In this document: positions 19,610 through 28,308 of the stretch, piece by piece
Layout: each line of letters opens with the position of its first letter
Numbering within the stretch: the stretch's first letter is position 1
Assembly: GCF_051465645.1 (NCBI RefSeq)
Contig: NZ_CP195790.1
Location: 744,001 to 808,000 of the forward strand
DNA from: Planctomicrobium sp051465645
GTDB taxonomy: Bacteria; Planctomycetota; Planctomycetia; Planctomycetales; Planctomycetaceae
DNA length: 64,000 bases
Reading direction: 5' to 3'
The notes under the pieces: model-generated
Told to the model about the DNA's origin: nothing
Database searches by the model: none
What the model saw: the letters and a program-made list of their open reading frames with translations, nothing else
Program-made: the position numbers and the translations under genes

Positions 19610-20734
19610 ATGACTTCACTTCCTGCGATTCAAAGTGGTTTCGATGTTGAGAGTTTCTTCAACGTGCAGGTGCGTCAGTTCACTGATGCAATGGCAAGTT
19701 TGGAACGTCGAATTCCGCGGTCTCAAACGCCGGAGGTTGATGACTTCCTCGCGGAACTGACGGCTGCGGTTCATCAGTCACGTCAAGATTGTCGTGAGGC
19801 AGAAGAAGCCATTGGCGACAACAAACAGCTGTTGAATGAAGTCCAGGCTCGATTCCGCAAAGAGATCGTTTTCTGGTTTGATCAGAGCTGGTTCATGCAG
19901 CGTGCGAAGGCCAAGCCACGCGGTTATCCCGGCGACTTTGAGATGCTCACCGCAATCTATGAAGGGAAGACAAAGACTCTTGGGTTCGGCGGATATCTCG
20001 ACCTGTACTTCCTTGGAACAGATCTGGCTCGCGCTGTCTGTGGACGTCTCGATGCCGTTCAAAAGTTCCTCGTTCGCGAAGTCCTCAAACGCTCAGTCAA
20101 CGTTTCGATCCTGAACGTCGCATCAGGTCCAGGACGTGAATACTCACACGGACTCGAAGTCGGTGAGATGGTCAACCTGACCTGTGTCGATACTGACCAG
20201 CAGGCTCTTCAGTATCTGCAAGACCACATCGATCCGCTGGTCGCAGACTCAATCGATCTGAACTGCGTTTGCTATAACGCATTGAAGATGTCTTCGGCAA
20301 AAGCCAATATCGAAAACTTTGGTCGGCCAGACATGATCTACAGTGTCGGCCTGTGCGATTACATCCCGGACCGATATCTGATTCGTATCTTGAATGGCTG
20401 GCGTGAGTCTGTCGCTGAAAATGGGATTGTCTACGTAGCGTTCAAGGACGACCCACGCTATCACGCAGCAGAGTATCAGTGGCATGTTGACTGGCACTTC
20501 TACCGCCGAGTTGAATCTGACTGTGTTCGACTCTTTGCAGAGGCCGGATACGACGTCGACGACATGACCATGTTCCGCGACTCAACCGGGATCATTATGA
20601 ACTTCGTGTTCCGCATTAAGACTGGAACTCAGCAGCGAGTCGATCAGGCAGAAACCTTGCGAGGTCCGCATCGCCGTCGTCAGTCTGAAGCAGAGTTCGC
20701 ACCAACCGAACCAGAAGAATCAGAAATCGAATAG
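19610..20734 (+). CDS. SAM-dependent methyltransferase, PhcB-like (3-OH palmitate methyl ester type)
   Basis: A 374-residue class I methyltransferase. The N-terminal half is helical (about 1-130), then comes KPRGYPGDFEMLTAIYEG, a segment shared by proteins annotated as 3-hydroxypalmitic acid methyl ester biosynthesis (PhcB type), and then a Rossmann SAM-binding core with ILNVASGPGRE (motif I), CVDTDQQAL (acidic motif II) and MIYSVGLCDYIPD. PhcB of Ralstonia makes a diffusible fatty-acid methyl ester signal. The C-terminus is an acidic tail. I start at ATG 19610; an upstream in-frame start at 19436 would add 58 Asn-rich residues encoded by promoter-like DNA. It is divergent from a giant sensor kinase and followed by a strong terminator. 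The methyl-ester product is inferred from family only. Confidence 0.75.
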   Translation: MTSLPAIQSGFDVESFFNVQVRQFTDAMASLERRIPRSQTPEVDDFLAELTAAVHQSRQDCREAEEAIGDNKQLLNEVQARFRKEIVFWFDQSWFMQRAKAKPRGYPGDFEMLTAIYEGKTKTLGFGGYLDLYFLGTDLARAVCGRLDAVQKFLVREVLKRSVNVSILNVASGPGREYSHGLEVGEMVNLTCVDTDQQALQYLQDHIDPLVADSIDLNCVCYNALKMSSAKANIENFGRPDMIYSVGLCDYIPDRYLIRILNGWRESVAENGIVYVAFKDDPRYHAAEYQWHVDWHFYRRVESDCVRLFAEAGYDVDDMTMFRDSTGIIMNFVFRIKTGTQQRVDQAETLRGPHRRRQSEAEFAPTEPEESEIE

Positions 20735-20827
20735 TTCCAATTGGTCTCGTTTGCGAACGTGATGCGGTTGTTTGCTTGAAGGAAACCCAGCTCGCACGTC
20801 CTGCAGGCCGCAATTCGATGAAGCGAC

Positions 20828-20866
20828 AGCAGGGGGAGTTTGCATGGCAGACTCCCCCTGCTTTTT
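20828..20866 (+). terminator. Strong rho-independent terminator
   Basis: Perfect 12-bp stem (20828-20839 AGCAGGGGGAGT with 20851-20862 ACTCCCCCTGCT, 11-nt loop) running into TTTTT at 20862-20866. It ends the methyltransferase transcript about 95 bp after its stop codon. The rest of the gap to 21127 shows nothing recognisable. Confidence 0.95.
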
Positions 20867-21127
20867 ATTGAATTAGATCTGGCCATGTCTGTGATCGTCA
20901 TTCATCGGAAACGAGAGTGGAGTCGAGAATCATATTCGAATTGATTTCGCAAGCCCCAAACTCATACAGTAATGGTCGAGTGACACTTGATTGCGACTGC
21001 CGTATGCAGATGGTTTATCCCGGTGTTGTGTCCTCTCTTCGTGGCGGTGAATCGTTGTTTTGTTTTTCGAACGAGACAACGATCATTTCGTTTTTCGGCG
21101 TCTCTCCTTTTTGTGAACTTGATCACC

Positions 21128-21970
21128 ATGAGAAGCCCATTTTTCCTGAATCAACTCGCGTCGCTGTTCCTGATCGTCTGTATTGCGGTCCAGTCGGCAT
21201 GCGGACAAGACATTGCTCCACCGGGTAAATCAATTCCGAGTGTTGAAGCAATCAACCGTCAGGAATTGCGAGGACGCGTCGGCCAAACCATTGTTGTCGT
21301 TGGCGAGGTCTCGCGAGTCGGGAGGTCTTCAGGCGGAAATCGCTTCATCAATTTTGATGGGAATTCTGAACTGACCATCTTCATCTCGTCAGATGATTTG
21401 GCGAAGTTCGGCCCTGAATCTCCAGAGAAGCTCTATTCCGGGAAAACGATTGCCGTTACTGGCACTCTGGAACGATTCAAAGGGCAATTGCAGATTCGGG
21501 CGAGACAACCAGGCGTGATCGGCGTTGTCGTGCGGCCGTCACTGCCTCCCCCCACTGGCCCTCGTCCTGACTTGCCTCCCCCATTCGCATTGAAGTCGGT
21601 GGGGAGAGATGTCTGGGTCAGCCCTGAGGGGTTGCGCTATGCAGGCCGCGATCCGGATGGATTGACCCGAAAGGATCATGTGCTGCGGCATTCGCAGGAC
21701 ATCCCTGATCGAGATGGTCCTCATGGCGTCTTTGATGGCGGACCTGACCATACGTTTGCCTGGATCGATCTCGCATGGCAGGCTGTCAAAGCTCAAAAGA
21801 TGAAGCCTGAGACGACAGGGGACCGAGATGCGTACACAATCTCGATTGGCCGCCGCATTGGGTATCTGGGAGGCCAGACCGGTGCTGAGAGAAACCATCC
21901 CCCGTTGAAGCGGATCTTTATTGTGGTTCGGAGTGGAACGTCAGACGTGATCACTGCTTTCCCGAAATAG
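21128..21970 (+). CDS. Exported OB-fold protein with C-terminal domain ending VITAFP
   Basis: A 280-residue predicted exported protein. Residues 1-27 form a signal peptide (hydrophobic LASLFLIVCIAV, then QSACGQ; the Cys is not in a good lipobox). Residues about 45-135 look like an OB-fold of the tRNA_anti-like type (GRVGQTIVVVGEVSRV, then GKTIAVTGTLERFKGQLQIRA). A proline-rich linker (138-153) leads to a C-terminal domain (160-280) with H184 and H188 in RKDHVLRHS, RRIGYLGGQTG and the final VITAFP. That ending resembles BECR-fold ribonuclease-like toxins, but I cannot confirm it. I chose ATG 21128 because it begins the signal peptide; an upstream frame from 20987 has no support. No immunity-like neighbour is obvious. 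Confidence 0.65.
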   Translation: MRSPFFLNQLASLFLIVCIAVQSACGQDIAPPGKSIPSVEAINRQELRGRVGQTIVVVGEVSRVGRSSGGNRFINFDGNSELTIFISSDDLAKFGPESPEKLYSGKTIAVTGTLERFKGQLQIRARQPGVIGVVVRPSLPPPTGPRPDLPPPFALKSVGRDVWVSPEGLRYAGRDPDGLTRKDHVLRHSQDIPDRDGPHGVFDGGPDHTFAWIDLAWQAVKAQKMKPETTGDRDAYTISIGRRIGYLGGQTGAERNHPPLKRIFIVVRSGTSDVITAFPK

Positions 21971-22051
21971 TTTCCGATCGCAGCGTAACTCTCGACGTCT
22001 TCCGGCTCAATGCCTCAGCCTGGCTGCTTTCCTCGGTACGAAGTTTGAAAT

Positions 22052-22321
22052 ATGACGAGTCCATCAAAACCACTTCATTTCGGTCCCTGCCCCCTCTGCG
22101 AACAAGGGCACATTCGCCCTGCCCGCTGCAGTGAATGCTCGGAATGGGTGGCGCTTTGTGACGAATGCGAAGCAGTCTGGCTTGACCCTCGTGCGTATCA
22201 ATCGTCAAAGCCCGCCAGCCAGCATCCTCGATGTCCACACTGCTCAAAGGATGTGGAGAAGTGGATCTACCCGACGATGAAGCAACTTCAGCGATATGGC
22301 TTAGAGAACTTGGTGCGATAG
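22052..22321 (+). CDS. Small zinc-ribbon protein, four CxxC pairs
   Basis: An 89-residue protein with four CxxC pairs: C13/C16, C26/C29, C36/C39 and C61/C64, enough for two zinc sites. Spacing within the first three pairs is tight (9 and 6 residues), and the last pair stands apart before a short charged C-terminus. There is no signal peptide or membrane segment. The ribosome site is weak. It lies 81 bp after the OB-fold protein gene on the same strand and could be cotranscribed. I do not recognise the family, and a role in nucleic acid or protein binding is only a general expectation for zinc ribbons. Confidence 0.65.
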   Translation: MTSPSKPLHFGPCPLCEQGHIRPARCSECSEWVALCDECEAVWLDPRAYQSSKPASQHPRCPHCSKDVEKWIYPTMKQLQRYGLENLVR

Positions 22322-22407
22322 CGCTCTTATGTGTGAACTTTGGCAGGCGAGACACTGAGAATAAGGTGCTTCGCAGTATTCAGCCAACTGTCGTCCTCTG
22401 TTCATGA

Positions 22408-23478
22408 TTATTCCCAGTCGACGACGATTTTCTTTGCGGTCGCCAGTTGCTTGATCGTGTCAGCAATGGATCGATGAAGCGGAATTCCAGATGCCTCGTA
22501 CTCTTGATGGCACGAGATGCTCCGGTCACCGGGAATTCGCACTGGCTCTGCCTCGTTGATGGGAGTCAGCGCGCGAATCTTGTCCAGCGTCTGTACGATT
22601 TCTGCTTGAAACTTATCGACGTTACAGAACTTGGCGGGATCCAGTGCCAGGAAGAAGTGCTGCGAATCTTCTGAATCGGTGGGACGTGTTTTGTGCAATG
22701 GGAGCCAGCCACTGCTCAGCGGCCCGGCGAGAATTGAACAGAGCATGGATAGTCCGAAGCCGAGTGAACCTCCGGCCGGCAACATGGCCACGGCTTTGCT
22801 CAACTGCTGGACAGGATGTTGTTCGGCATCGATCAGAATTCCTTCCGGAACCTGCATTCCATAGCGTTCAACTAACGCGAGCTTCCCCCAGGATTCGCTG
22901 CCACATGCACTGTCGAAGACGATCGGAGAGTGATCCTTGAGCGGAACGCTGTAGGCAAATGCACAGTTTCCAACGGCTCCGTGAAGTGTTCCGGGAGCGG
23001 TGACCGTGGCTCCGCCTGTGCTAGTCAGGCAGATGCCGATGACATTCTGCGCTGCCATCAGCCGTACATAGACTTCTGCCGCGCCCAGTGTTTGTGAGTT
23101 TCCGATGGCGACGACACCAACGCCCTGCTCTTTGGCTTTGGCGACAGCAAGCTCAGATCCTTGCGTGGCCGCCAACGTCCCGATTGTTCGGCTCCCATCG
23201 AGCGTCGCAAAACAAGGGGCGTCGGTGTTGGTCAACACCTTTCCCCGTGGATCGATGTTCCCATTTTCAATCGCATCAATGATTCGACTGACGAGTATGA
23301 CCCCATGGGCTCTCTTGCCATAAATGTCTGCTTCAACGAGTCGGGCTGCGGCGACTTTTGCATCAAAGCGGAACATGCTGTGTTTCACAAGCAACTGCTC
23401 GATGACACTCTGGAGAACTGCAGCTGGGACACGAACTTCCTGTTCGGGAATCGACGGATAATCAATTGAAGTGTCCAT
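22408..23478 (-). CDS. Ldh-family NAD(P)-dependent dehydrogenase (malate/L-lactate/ureidoglycolate type)
   Basis: A 356-residue member of the malate/L-lactate dehydrogenase family PF02615, which reduces or oxidises 2-hydroxy acids (malate, L-sulfolactate, ureidoglycolate and similar) and has a fold unrelated to classical LDH. Landmarks are the early helix with RLVEADIYGKRAHGV (the conserved His-Gly region), VVAIGNSQTLGAAEVY, ICLTSTGG and PGTLHGAVGNCAFAYSVP, and LGFGLSMLCSILAGPL. The usual family Asn in the NS/NSxH region is present in GNSQ. The ATG at 23478 follows GGAGA with 7-nt spacing. It stands alone, so substrate is not predictable. Cytoplasmic. Confidence 0.85.
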   Translation of the reverse strand: MDTSIDYPSIPEQEVRVPAAVLQSVIEQLLVKHSMFRFDAKVAAARLVEADIYGKRAHGVILVSRIIDAIENGNIDPRGKVLTNTDAPCFATLDGSRTIGTLAATQGSELAVAKAKEQGVGVVAIGNSQTLGAAEVYVRLMAAQNVIGICLTSTGGATVTAPGTLHGAVGNCAFAYSVPLKDHSPIVFDSACGSESWGKLALVERYGMQVPEGILIDAEQHPVQQLSKAVAMLPAGGSLGFGLSMLCSILAGPLSSGWLPLHKTRPTDSEDSQHFFLALDPAKFCNVDKFQAEIVQTLDKIRALTPINEAEPVRIPGDRSISCHQEYEASGIPLHRSIADTIKQLATAKKIVVDWE

Positions 23479-23660
23479 GTTCGTCTCCCCTGTCCCGTCT
23501 GTTCAAGTAAATCAGGAGTGTCCTGATTTGCTGTTTCCCGCGAGAGATTCTGAGTCGCCGAGTATCAGAGTTGAACAGCAGTTTGCACTGTTCGCTCGTG
23601 CGTATGATAGTTCAGTGGCACACGGACATTCGAGTCGGAATTCGAGTGTCGGAGGTGATT

Positions 23661-24155
23661 TTATGACCGTCGTGTCTTATATGCAGGAGCGATGCGCGGT
23701 AATTGGGTTCGACAGCGCTCGATCTTGTCGGCTAACGGACCTGTGAGCGGCTCGATAGTAATGGTTGTTCGAAGAATTCGGGTTCTATCTGATTTCAGGC
23801 CTCTCATCAGATCATCCAGTGTCGAAGCCAACTCTTCAAGAAAAACCTTCAGCTCATCGGGAGTCAGGTCGTGTCGCAGCAGATGAGATTCTCTCTCTGT
23901 TCGTTGCCGCTTGAGTCGCGCCAGTGTGCTTCCCTGAGTGCGATAGAGATCGCCGTTCGAATAAGCCCGAATCAGGAGGGCGTTTGCGTCGAACTGGTAC
24001 ACCTGATCAGGGGTGACGTACAGGGCGAAGCGGCCGTCACTCCGAATCCCGGCGACACACGACTCCGTACGACCGTCAAGCATCAATTCCCACCGCAATT
24101 CGAACCGACCTAACTCTTCATACAGATCCTCACGATCGGATTCATTGCGAGCCAT
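23661..24155 (-). CDS. Conserved-looking hypothetical protein
   Basis: A 164-residue, highly charged soluble protein without signal peptide or membrane helix. Predicted layout is a beta-rich first half (FELRWELMLDGRTESCVAGIRSDGRFALYVTPDQVYQ) followed by a helical section rich in Arg/Glu/Leu (LTPDELKVFLEELASTLDDLMRGL). I do not recognise the family. The codon pattern resembles neighbouring genes, and no competing frame covers this span better. It is divergent from the M24-like gene with a 341-bp gap. Function unknown. Confidence 0.55.
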   Translation of the reverse strand: MARNESDREDLYEELGRFELRWELMLDGRTESCVAGIRSDGRFALYVTPDQVYQFDANALLIRAYSNGDLYRTQGSTLARLKRQRTERESHLLRHDLTPDELKVFLEELASTLDDLMRGLKSDRTRILRTTITIEPLTGPLADKIERCRTQLPRIAPAYKTRRS

Positions 24156-24496
24156 TGTTTGAACCGCTTGTGTTGATTTGTGTCACGGGCCGGGAGTGAT
24201 TTACAGCTGACTACGGCAACAGAAGTTCTGATCCTGCAAGGAGCTTCAGTGTTGTTTGCTGACTGGAGGTATTGAGATAATGAGGCGAATTCAATTTGAG
24301 ACTGTGTCTGGTCCAAGGTCAAACTGGATGATATTGTAAATTCAGCGTCGTTGGGAGGAATTCTTAAACGACGTCATTTGACACTGATCATCAGGAGGAA
24401 ACTGGTCGAAGCAATTGGGACCAGACAGTACTCATCGCGGGGGTGGCTGGAGCAAGCCACTGAAAGCTGACTTCGAAATGGAATCGCGAGCGCTGG
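24156..24496. other. Divergent intergenic region, 341 bp
   Basis: Between the divergent hypothetical gene and the M24-like gene. No hairpin, consensus promoter or small gene was recognised. Confidence 0.35.
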
Positions 24497-25699
24497 ATGC
24501 TGATTGATCAACGCGGAATTCGTTCAATGTCCAAACCGGCCTTGTCCCCTAGTTTTCCTGCTTCGTCAGGGGAAATGCCTGTTCTTGACGCAGAGCGTGC
24601 GGAAATCGTTGCGCGTCGACATCAGCAGTTGATCGATAACCTGAAACAGGAAATGCTGGATGCGTTGCTGATCGAAGATCCAACGAATTTTGCCTGGCTG
24701 ACCTGCGGCGGTGATAGCTCGCGAAAAGGAAACGCACACCGCCCTGTTGCCGCGATTCTGGTCACTCCCGAAGCGAGAGTCATTCTTTGTAATAACGTCG
24801 ACTCCGGTGAAATCTTCGATCGCGAACTCATGGGCCTCGGTTTTCAATTGAAAGAGCGTCCCTGGACGGAAGACGTGGCCATTCTTCGATCGGATATCTG
24901 CCGAGGGCGGAAGGTCGCGGTCGATCGCCCTTCAGTGGGACGGGAAGGAAGCGTTGTTGACCTGGCGTCATTTCGAATGGAACTGGCCGAACGTGAACAA
25001 CAGTTGCTGCGCGATCTCAGTGTTGAAGTGACGCATGCCGTTGAAGCGACTGCCAGAAATTTTGAGCAGGGAGCAACTGAATCAGAGATCGCTGGCCATC
25101 TCGCGCATCGCCTGCTGAAGCGCCAGATCGAACCTGTCAATCTGCAGGTTATGGCGGATGCTCAAGGTTGGCGATATCGACACTGGAGTTATGGGACGGA
25201 TCGCGTCGAGAGGCATTGCGTGCTGTCTGCTGTGGGACGCCGCAACGGGTTGCATGCTGGTGTGACTCGAACCGTTGCAATTGGAGGGCGGTCGGAAGAA
25301 CTGGAGAACGTCCATCGTCTCGCAACGCTTGTGCAAGCAACCGGAATGTACTTCACACAACCCGGCTGGACTGTGGAAGAAACCTGGAAGCGTCTTGCCC
25401 GAATTTACGAAAAGTTTGACGTCCCGGACGAATGGCGTTGTGCAGAACAGGCCGAGGTCATCGGTTATAGCCAGAACGAATTATTGCTGACACCAATTTC
25501 TCAGGCGAAGTTTCGCACCGGGATGGCAGTCTTCTGGCACCCCAGCGTTCGCACTTCGCTTGTCGGCGATACGATGTTGATTACAGAGAGAGGGGGCGAA
25601 ATTCTGACCCGATCTCTGAATTGGCCGTTAATTGGGATTCAAGTGAAAGATGTCACGATCGAGCGCCCTGGCATCCTGATTCGGGAATTCTCCCCGTAA
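24497..25699 (+). CDS. M24 (pita-bread) family protein lacking metal ligands
   Basis: A 400-residue protein with the two-domain layout of Xaa-Pro peptidases and creatinase: an N-terminal creatinase-like domain (about 30-170, LLIEDPTNFAWLTCGG) and a C-terminal pita-bread domain (175-395). The five residues that bind two metals in M24 peptidases appear to be absent. The region that normally holds both Asp reads CVLSAVGRRNGLHAGVTRT, the usual GHGxG/His region reads EVIGYSQNELLL, and the Glu regions read MAVFWHP and VGDTMLIT. It may be a metal-independent hydrolase like creatinase, or a pseudoenzyme. The start is uncertain: ATG 24497 or ATG 24527, the latter with GGAA 9 nt upstream. Confidence 0.75.
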   Translation: MLIDQRGIRSMSKPALSPSFPASSGEMPVLDAERAEIVARRHQQLIDNLKQEMLDALLIEDPTNFAWLTCGGDSSRKGNAHRPVAAILVTPEARVILCNNVDSGEIFDRELMGLGFQLKERPWTEDVAILRSDICRGRKVAVDRPSVGREGSVVDLASFRMELAEREQQLLRDLSVEVTHAVEATARNFEQGATESEIAGHLAHRLLKRQIEPVNLQVMADAQGWRYRHWSYGTDRVERHCVLSAVGRRNGLHAGVTRTVAIGGRSEELENVHRLATLVQATGMYFTQPGWTVEETWKRLARIYEKFDVPDEWRCAEQAEVIGYSQNELLLTPISQAKFRTGMAVFWHPSVRTSLVGDTMLITERGGEILTRSLNWPLIGIQVKDVTIERPGILIREFSP

Positions 25700-25789
25700 T
25701 CGCAATTCAGATTGGATGACTCTCGCCCTCAGGTCTTGTGATTGAAAACCGAGGCGATGCGACGCGGCGGCATCGGCGAGCGAACCGGC

Positions 25790-26713
25790 TTAGCGAGAGA
25801 ATAAACGCTTCCACCGGGTGTCGGGATCGTTCTTTTGAGGGGAATCGCGTTCAGATTCTGGCGTGCGTTGCTGGTGATGCGCTGCACGCTTAATTTCCAG
25901 TTCGAGCTGGTGCTTCTGCTGTGCAATCTTGGCGCGCTCTCTGGTGAGATTGGCCCGTTCTAGCGAGTTCGCAATCTCCGCCTGCCTGAGCTGACTTTTC
26001 AGTGCGGATTCAAGCAGTTCGAGGTGATTGCGGTAGTTGTCTGGGGCAAACTGCAACTGGTCCCAATCAACCGGGAACATGCGGGTTGCTTCCACTTTCC
26101 GCACGTGTTCAATCAGGTGTTGGATATAGTTGTCCCGAGTTTCAACCGCTGCCAGTAAAGAAGGGATGTTCTCCGTGTCCGTAATCGGCATCGGGGCGGG
26201 AAGATCATCCTGAAAGCTCAGGTCTTCCAATGGAGGCGAATAGACTGAGTCGCTTCGATGAGACTCAGTCGGCCGATGACTTGGACGAGCAGGAGCGAGT
26301 GGTTCGCCGACTTGTGAGGATTCGTTTAATAGCCGTTCCTTGGTCGCCGCCCAGAACTGGTCCATCGATGCGATTGGTTGTTGAGACGCAGGCGCGGATG
26401 TGGAGGAGGCCGGTCTTTCAGACATCATTTCAAGAAGTCTGGCAACACCTGTTTCGATCCGATCCATCTGGTCCAATGGATCACGTTCGTCAACGCTGTC
26501 CAGCAGTTTGCTGAGTCGTGCTGTCAGTTCGCTGCTGGTGGCGGAAGAATTCTTTTCGGCGACAACATGTTGGGCACGATCTGCCCCGGCTCGTCGCAAT
26601 CGATCGAGTCGATCGACGGCCATCTCAAGCTGACTGGTTAATACCGCAATCAGTGAATCTTTTTCAGCAAGCTGTTCTTCGAGCCCATTAAAATGGCTCG
26701 TCGGAGATTTCAT
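25790..26713 (-). CDS. Coiled-coil protein of unknown function
   Basis: A 307-residue soluble protein. Residues 10-45 and 60-95 are coiled coil (LEEQLAEKDSLIAVLTSQLEM), followed by a low-complexity Ser/Pro linker (about 100-180), then a second coiled coil (about 235-290, ESALKSQLRQAEIANSLERANL) and a basic C-terminus. There is no signal peptide. I do not recognise a named family; such proteins are common in planctomycetes and may be scaffolds or cell-shape factors, but that is guesswork. It converges with the M24-like gene, 90 bp apart. Confidence 0.6.
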   Translation of the reverse strand: MKSPTSHFNGLEEQLAEKDSLIAVLTSQLEMAVDRLDRLRRAGADRAQHVVAEKNSSATSSELTARLSKLLDSVDERDPLDQMDRIETGVARLLEMMSERPASSTSAPASQQPIASMDQFWAATKERLLNESSQVGEPLAPARPSHRPTESHRSDSVYSPPLEDLSFQDDLPAPMPITDTENIPSLLAAVETRDNYIQHLIEHVRKVEATRMFPVDWDQLQFAPDNYRNHLELLESALKSQLRQAEIANSLERANLTRERAKIAQQKHQLELEIKRAAHHQQRTPESERDSPQKNDPDTRWKRLFSR

Positions 26714-27204
26714 TACTCAGTTCCACGTGCAGTGGAATGTACTTTGCCCCATTCACACTCTGATTGGTTTTCCTATCACGCAATTGTAGGACAGGATTTG
26801 CCGACTGGCCGAATTATGTGCAGGTGTTTTCCTAAATGTACGGGGAATTCCCCTGCGTTTTTCGGGTGTTTGCAGAATTCGCTTTTTAAACCGGATGTTC
26901 AGGTGAAAATTGGGGACCGAGAAAAGACTAGTATTCTAGATCGGCATCCACTGACCAATGAAATCAGAGTGAGTGGCGGAATCTGTAGGGGAAGCCCTGC
27001 CTCAAACCCTGCGAAATGACGAATAAGAGATCACAAGCTCGCTTTCGAATGACACGTGCGACTGCCGACCGGTTGGTCTACCGCAATCGGCTGCTTGAGT
27101 TTCGTCGTCTTATTGATCTACGCTGTAATGGGTTAAGCGAAATGCCCTCTGCCCGAGTTCACTCAGGTTGAACGACTATCGCGTGCCCTCTGGGGAGCAG
27201 ACGA
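26714..27204. other. Intergenic stretch, 491 bp, with a 12-bp palindrome
   Basis: Lies between two minus-strand genes. It contains the perfect palindrome GGGGAATTCCCC (26842-26853), a possible operator. A 51-codon Arg-rich frame at 27016-27171 on the plus strand has no ribosome site or recognisable domain and is not called. No terminator for hisH was recognised. Confidence 0.35.
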
Positions 27205-27837
27205 CTAAACGGTTGGGGTTGCTGCCCCGACGATGTCGGCGAAATTCTGTAGAATTCGCAAACCGACACTCTGACTCTTTTCTGGGTGAAATTGAGTTGC
27301 ATAGACGTTGCCCAGGCTGACAGCGGCTCCAAAGCGTTGGTGCCCGTGCTGGGTTGTGGCGATGATGACGTCATTGTCGACGGGGCTGACGTGGTAACTG
27401 TGGACGAAGTAGACGTAGTCCCAGTTCTGGAGGCCGTTCATCAACGGACTCGGACGTTCAATTTGCAGAGAATTCCATCCCATGTGCGGAATCTTCAGGC
27501 CGGGTTCGGAGTGGAACCGAACGACCTCACCGGGAATGATGCCCAGACCGGTGTAGTCCCCGTCTTCGTAACTGCGATCGAACAACAGTTGTTGCCCGAG
27601 ACAGATTCCCATCAGTGGTTTGTCAGACGCGACATAGTCATAGATGGACGAGACGAAATCCTGACGTTTCAACTCGGAAATCGCATCTCGAAACGCTCCG
27701 ACACCCGGCAAAATGACGCCGTCGCACGAAGACAAATCGTGGGGAGAGGTCAGAATCACGGCGGGGACATTCAGTTTTTCGAACGCCTTCTGCACGCTGC
27801 GAAGGTTTCCCATGCCATAGTCGATGATTCCAATCAT
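27205..27837 (-). CDS. hisH: Imidazole glycerol phosphate synthase, glutamine amidotransferase subunit
   Basis: HisH hydrolyses glutamine and passes ammonia to HisF for the fifth step of histidine synthesis, which also yields the purine intermediate AICAR. The 210-residue class I amidotransferase shows the nucleophile C79 in MGICLGQQLL, the oxyanion strand PGVGAFRDA, and the catalytic H184/E186 in QFHPEKS. The opening MIGIIDYGMGNLRSV is diagnostic. I start at ATG 27837, which has GGAG 6 nt upstream; the GTG at 27849 would add four residues. No other his gene is nearby, in line with scattered his genes in planctomycetes. Cytoplasmic. Confidence 0.95.
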   Translation of the reverse strand: MIGIIDYGMGNLRSVQKAFEKLNVPAVILTSPHDLSSCDGVILPGVGAFRDAISELKRQDFVSSIYDYVASDKPLMGICLGQQLLFDRSYEDGDYTGLGIIPGEVVRFHSEPGLKIPHMGWNSLQIERPSPLMNGLQNWDYVYFVHSYHVSPVDNDVIIATTQHGHQRFGAAVSLGNVYATQFHPEKSQSVGLRILQNFADIVGAATPTV

Positions 27838-28308
27838 ACCGCGCTCCACTGCTCAATCACCGTTCAAAGTTGCCAGTCAATTGTCGCCACACACGTTCCC
27901 GATTGATGGCAGCCCCCTGATGTGACTGTCTGGCGTCACATGATAGTTCAAACCCTGCCCAGGTCGAAGTTTGCTGTCGAAATTCATCATCGATCGGCTG
28001 GAATCTCGGCGAATGGCTGAACTAATGGGAACTGAGAGGGGCCCAATTCGCGGGTGTGATTGCTGGAAACGGAAGGACGTGTCTGCTTTCAGGGAGGTTC
28101 GGTTCAAATCGTTTGAATCTTTTCAGAGAGAGCGAGATGCCGGAAGATATTCTGATTCCCCTTGCCAGATATAACCGTCTCGCTTCAAATTCAGGCTGGC
28201 TGAATCGGTTTCCTTGAAATAAGAACGAAACGCACTGAGTGAGTCGCAAAAACTCGCATCCCGGAGAGAATTGATCTGAAATTTCTACATGTGGTCTGAT
28301 GGGCAGTG
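27838..28308. other. Divergent intergenic region, 471 bp
   Basis: Between divergent hisH and the GNAT gene. It holds a 7-bp inverted repeat ATGTGAC/GTCACAT (27920-27926 with 27935-27941), a possible operator or small hairpin. Short frames here show no domain or ribosome site. Confidence 0.35.

Noticed and set aside
27016..27171. 51-residue Arg-rich frame
   Set aside because: Short, no ribosome site, composition typical of chance frames.
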